Positions 63,005 through 64,000 of a DNA stretch of 64,000 nt are shown here, one piece after another. The notes beneath the pieces were generated by a model. The model did not search any database. It was not told the origin of the DNA and worked only from the letters and a program-made list of their open reading frames with translations. The stretch covers positions 16,452-80,451 of the forward strand of contig JAUXXW010000083.1 of NCBI GenBank assembly GCA_030684775.1, in the 5' to 3' direction. The DNA comes from Pseudomonadota bacterium. Its GTDB lineage: Bacteria > Pseudomonadota > Gammaproteobacteria > Burkholderiales > Thiobacillaceae. The stretch's first letter is position 1, and each line of letters opens with the position of its first letter. The position numbers were made by a program, and so were the translations under genes.

Positions 63005-63337
63005 ATGTCCGACAAAATCATGGACACCGACGAAGCCTGGGACAGCCGCCAACTTGGCGCTGACGAGGCTTTTGCCGCCGTTGCCGAAATGGACGATTCC
63101 GCCCTCAATGAGGCCCTTGAGTTGCAACCCATCTCGATCCGCCTACACAAGTCGCTGGTCGAGGATTTCAAGCTGATCGCGGGGATGAACGGATTGGGCT
63201 ACCAGACCCTGATGCGCCAGGTATTGAAGCGCTTTGCGGATTGCGAGAAAAAACAGATGTTGCGCGACATGGCGGCGGAATATGCCAAGGAGCAAGGTCA
63301 GGAAGATTCCGATGAGGAACTGCGCAAGGCCGCTTGA
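63005..63337 (+). CDS. CopG/BrnA-like ribbon-helix-helix antitoxin
   Basis: 110 residues. The C-terminal half carries an RHH-like segment (LQPISIRLHKSLVEDFKLIAGMNGLGYQTLMRQVLKRFA); the acidic N-terminus would contact the toxin. Strong RBS (AAAAGGAG). It should bind the TTGTATATACAA palindrome upstream of the toxin and repress the pair. Confidence 0.78.
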   Translation: MSDKIMDTDEAWDSRQLGADEAFAAVAEMDDSALNEALELQPISIRLHKSLVEDFKLIAGMNGLGYQTLMRQVLKRFADCEKKQMLRDMAAEYAKEQGQEDSDEELRKAA

Positions 63338-63359
63338 AGTACCCATCCATGCCCGGTAG

Positions 63360-63383
63360 ACGCCGGCCCCGCGCCGGCGTTTT
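63360..63383 (+). terminator. Intrinsic terminator after the TA operon
   Basis: ACGCCGGC-N5-GCCGGCGT followed by TTTT, 20 bases past the antitoxin stop. Confidence 0.85.
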
Positions 63384-63440
63384 CTATCCCATCGTGATGG
63401 ATTCTCTCAGCGTAGAAGAAAGCCTGACGACTCAACGCGG

Positions 63441-63463
63441 CGGGGGCAACTCTGGGGGCAACT
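63441..63463. repeat. Integrase arm-site-like GGGGGCAAC repeats, right end
   Basis: CGGGGGCAACT-CT-GGGGGCAACT mirrors the left-end doublet at 50288. Its distance to the right attachment core is about 60 bases. Confidence 0.6.
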
Positions 63464-63524
63464 GCAAAGACCGAACTGGCGTGATGCCGCGTAAACAAAG
63501 GGCGCATGGCTTCGAGTTCCGTAG

Positions 63525-63543
63525 CACTACTGCCACCAAAGTT
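63525..63543. other. Right attachment site (attR core)
   Basis: CACTACTGCCACCAAAGTT, equal to the tRNA-Val 3' end plus flank except for one missing C. The preceding TTCGAGTTCCGTAG does not continue the tRNA, so only the acceptor end is shared. Confidence 0.65.
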
Positions 63544-63565
63544 ACGCAGCAGAATCAACAAGTTA

Positions 63566-63591
63566 CGGCGACCTACTCGGTCGCCGTTTTT
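63566..63591 (+). terminator. Terminator downstream of attR, probably the original tRNA-Val terminator
   Basis: CGGCGACC-TACTC-GGTCGCCG followed by TTTTT, about 25 bases after the att core, the expected place for a tRNA terminator before insertion. Confidence 0.8.
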
Positions 63592-63750
63592 GTTTGTGCG
63601 AATCGCGGCAAGCATATGGTGAGCAAGACGGTTCTCAGTATTCACCCGCTGGTAAAAAAGCCGCCATGGGGTGTGATACGAGTAGCGGCATGGACACTAC
63701 CTCTAGCGCCAGGAAAGGCCATGATGCCTAGAGGGTGGTAATCGTTGCGC

Positions 63751-63762
63751 TTGTATATACAA
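63751..63762. promoter_or_regulatory. Palindromic operator TTGTATATACAA, copy 2
   Basis: Same palindrome and following ATGNGGCCA as copy 1, 25 bases before the second toxin gene. Confidence 0.72.
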
Positions 63763-63787
63763 TGCGGCCAAAGACAGGAGACAAGGC

Positions 63788-64000
63788 ATGGCTCTCGTGA
63801 TTTCGCCGCAAGTTCGCATCAAGCTGGCCAACAAGACGCCGCCGGTTACGAAGGACGAAATCCTCCAGTGCTTCGCCAACCGGACTGGCAGCTACGCATT
63901 GGATATGCGAGCGGATCACCTGACCAACCCCATCACCCGATGGTTCATTGCTGAAACCGACTTCGGTCGGAAGCTGAAGGTGGTGTTCATGCCCCAGGGG
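63788..64000 (+). CDS. Second copy of the putative toxin, cut by the window end
   Basis: The 71 visible residues (MALVISPQVRIKLANKTPPVTKDEILQCFANRTGSYALDMRADHLTNPITRWFIAETDFGRKLKVVFMPQG) are nearly the same as the 62704 gene, with the same operator upstream. It lies outside the right attachment site, so it belongs either to the chromosome or to a second, tandem element. Confidence 0.75.
   Translation, partial: MALVISPQVRIKLANKTPPVTKDEILQCFANRTGSYALDMRADHLTNPITRWFIAETDFGRKLKVVFMPQG

Larger units (their letters stand above)
50169..63543 (+). mobile_element. P4-like satellite element with P2-type tail genes, inserted in tRNA-Val
   Basis: Bounded on the left by the tRNA-Val 3' end (CACTACTGCCCACCAAAGT) and on the right by a near copy (CACTACTGCCACCAAAGT, one base deleted), directly followed by a hairpin-T-run terminator that may be the displaced tRNA terminator. 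Contents in order: tyrosine integrase, AT-rich ORF, terminator, Ogr-like promoter, AlpA, coiled-coil protein, Ogr-like, gpE, Ogr-like, tape measure, Ogr-like, non-coding leader, small replication-operon genes, primase, DUF3987 ATPase, iteron array, two HTH genes, TA pair. No capsid, terminase, lysis, sheath, tube or baseplate genes are visible. A decayed P2-like prophage is the alternative reading. Confidence 0.8.

Noticed and set aside
63334-63741. 135-residue frame covering the right end of the element
   Set aside because: It runs through a terminator, the arm repeats, attR and a second terminator; no RBS and no recognisable protein.

Overview
Organism. The window is GC-rich, densely packed chromosomal DNA of a proteobacterium. 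The host genes (gltX, ubiA, xerD, yecA-type SEC-C protein, mog, DUF2802/FliK-like/FlhB-like trio) and the palindromic intergenic repeats look betaproteobacterial, of the chemolithotroph or environmental kind. A NiFe hydrogenase, c-di-GMP signalling and glycosylated flagella fit that picture. I cannot name a genus from sequence alone.

Layout. 1-3164 (minus strand): a three-gene TonB receptor / YfiR-like / CHASE8-GGDEF unit, cut by the window edge. 3282-14576: ordinary chromosomal genes (SseB-like, DUF29, GlcD-type oxidase, UbiA, YecA, Mog, a REP-associated transposase, a repeat-rich exported protein, a Crp/Fnr regulator, an M48 protease, a nitroreductase, VanZ-like, DUF455). 14890-17941: a signal-less NiFe hydrogenase with its maturation protease. 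18061-22916: a PAS-GGDEF-EAL protein, Ogt and XerD. 23169-47832: a flagellin and glycosylation locus. A textbook sigma-28 promoter precedes fliC, which is followed by an unknown coiled-coil protein, FlbT and FlaF. Then comes a pseudaminic-acid pathway (PseB, PseC, PseF, PseG, a formyltransferase, PseI) split by a toxin-antitoxin pair. After it lies a tightly overlapping set for an unrecognised acyl decoration (HMGL-like enzyme, AMP-ligase, VOC protein, cyclase-family hydrolase, carrier protein, AAC(3)-like acyltransferase, two methyltransferases, a DUF4910 protein) and a 1585-residue multidomain glycosyltransferase. DUF2802, FliK-like and FlhB-like genes close the region. 47919-50183: a GST, gltX and tRNA-Val(CAC).

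Mobile element. 50169-63543 is a roughly 13.4 kb integrative element in the 3' end of tRNA-Val. Its architecture is that of a P4-type phage satellite: tRNA-directed tyrosine integrase, AlpA, three Ogr/Delta-type zinc-finger activators, a zinc-ribbon/TOPRIM primase and a DUF3987 ATPase. Unexpectedly it also carries two P2-type tail genes, the tail assembly chaperone gpE and the tape measure gpT, with the Ogr-like genes threaded between them. No capsid, portal, terminase, sheath, tube or baseplate gene is visible. I see an Ogr-box-like promoter before alpA, a non-coding leader with a promoter, a terminator and a structured-RNA candidate before the replication operon, and an iteron-like AT-rich array after the helicase gene. 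Together these outline a self-activating, self-replicating satellite that may act on helper tails. The right end holds a toxin-first TA pair. A second copy of the toxin and its operator palindrome lies just beyond the right attachment site, which hints at tandem elements.

Repeats. At least three palindromic intergenic families are scattered through the chromosomal part, none inside the satellite. One REP-associated tyrosine transposase (8522-9067) is a plausible mobiliser of one of them.
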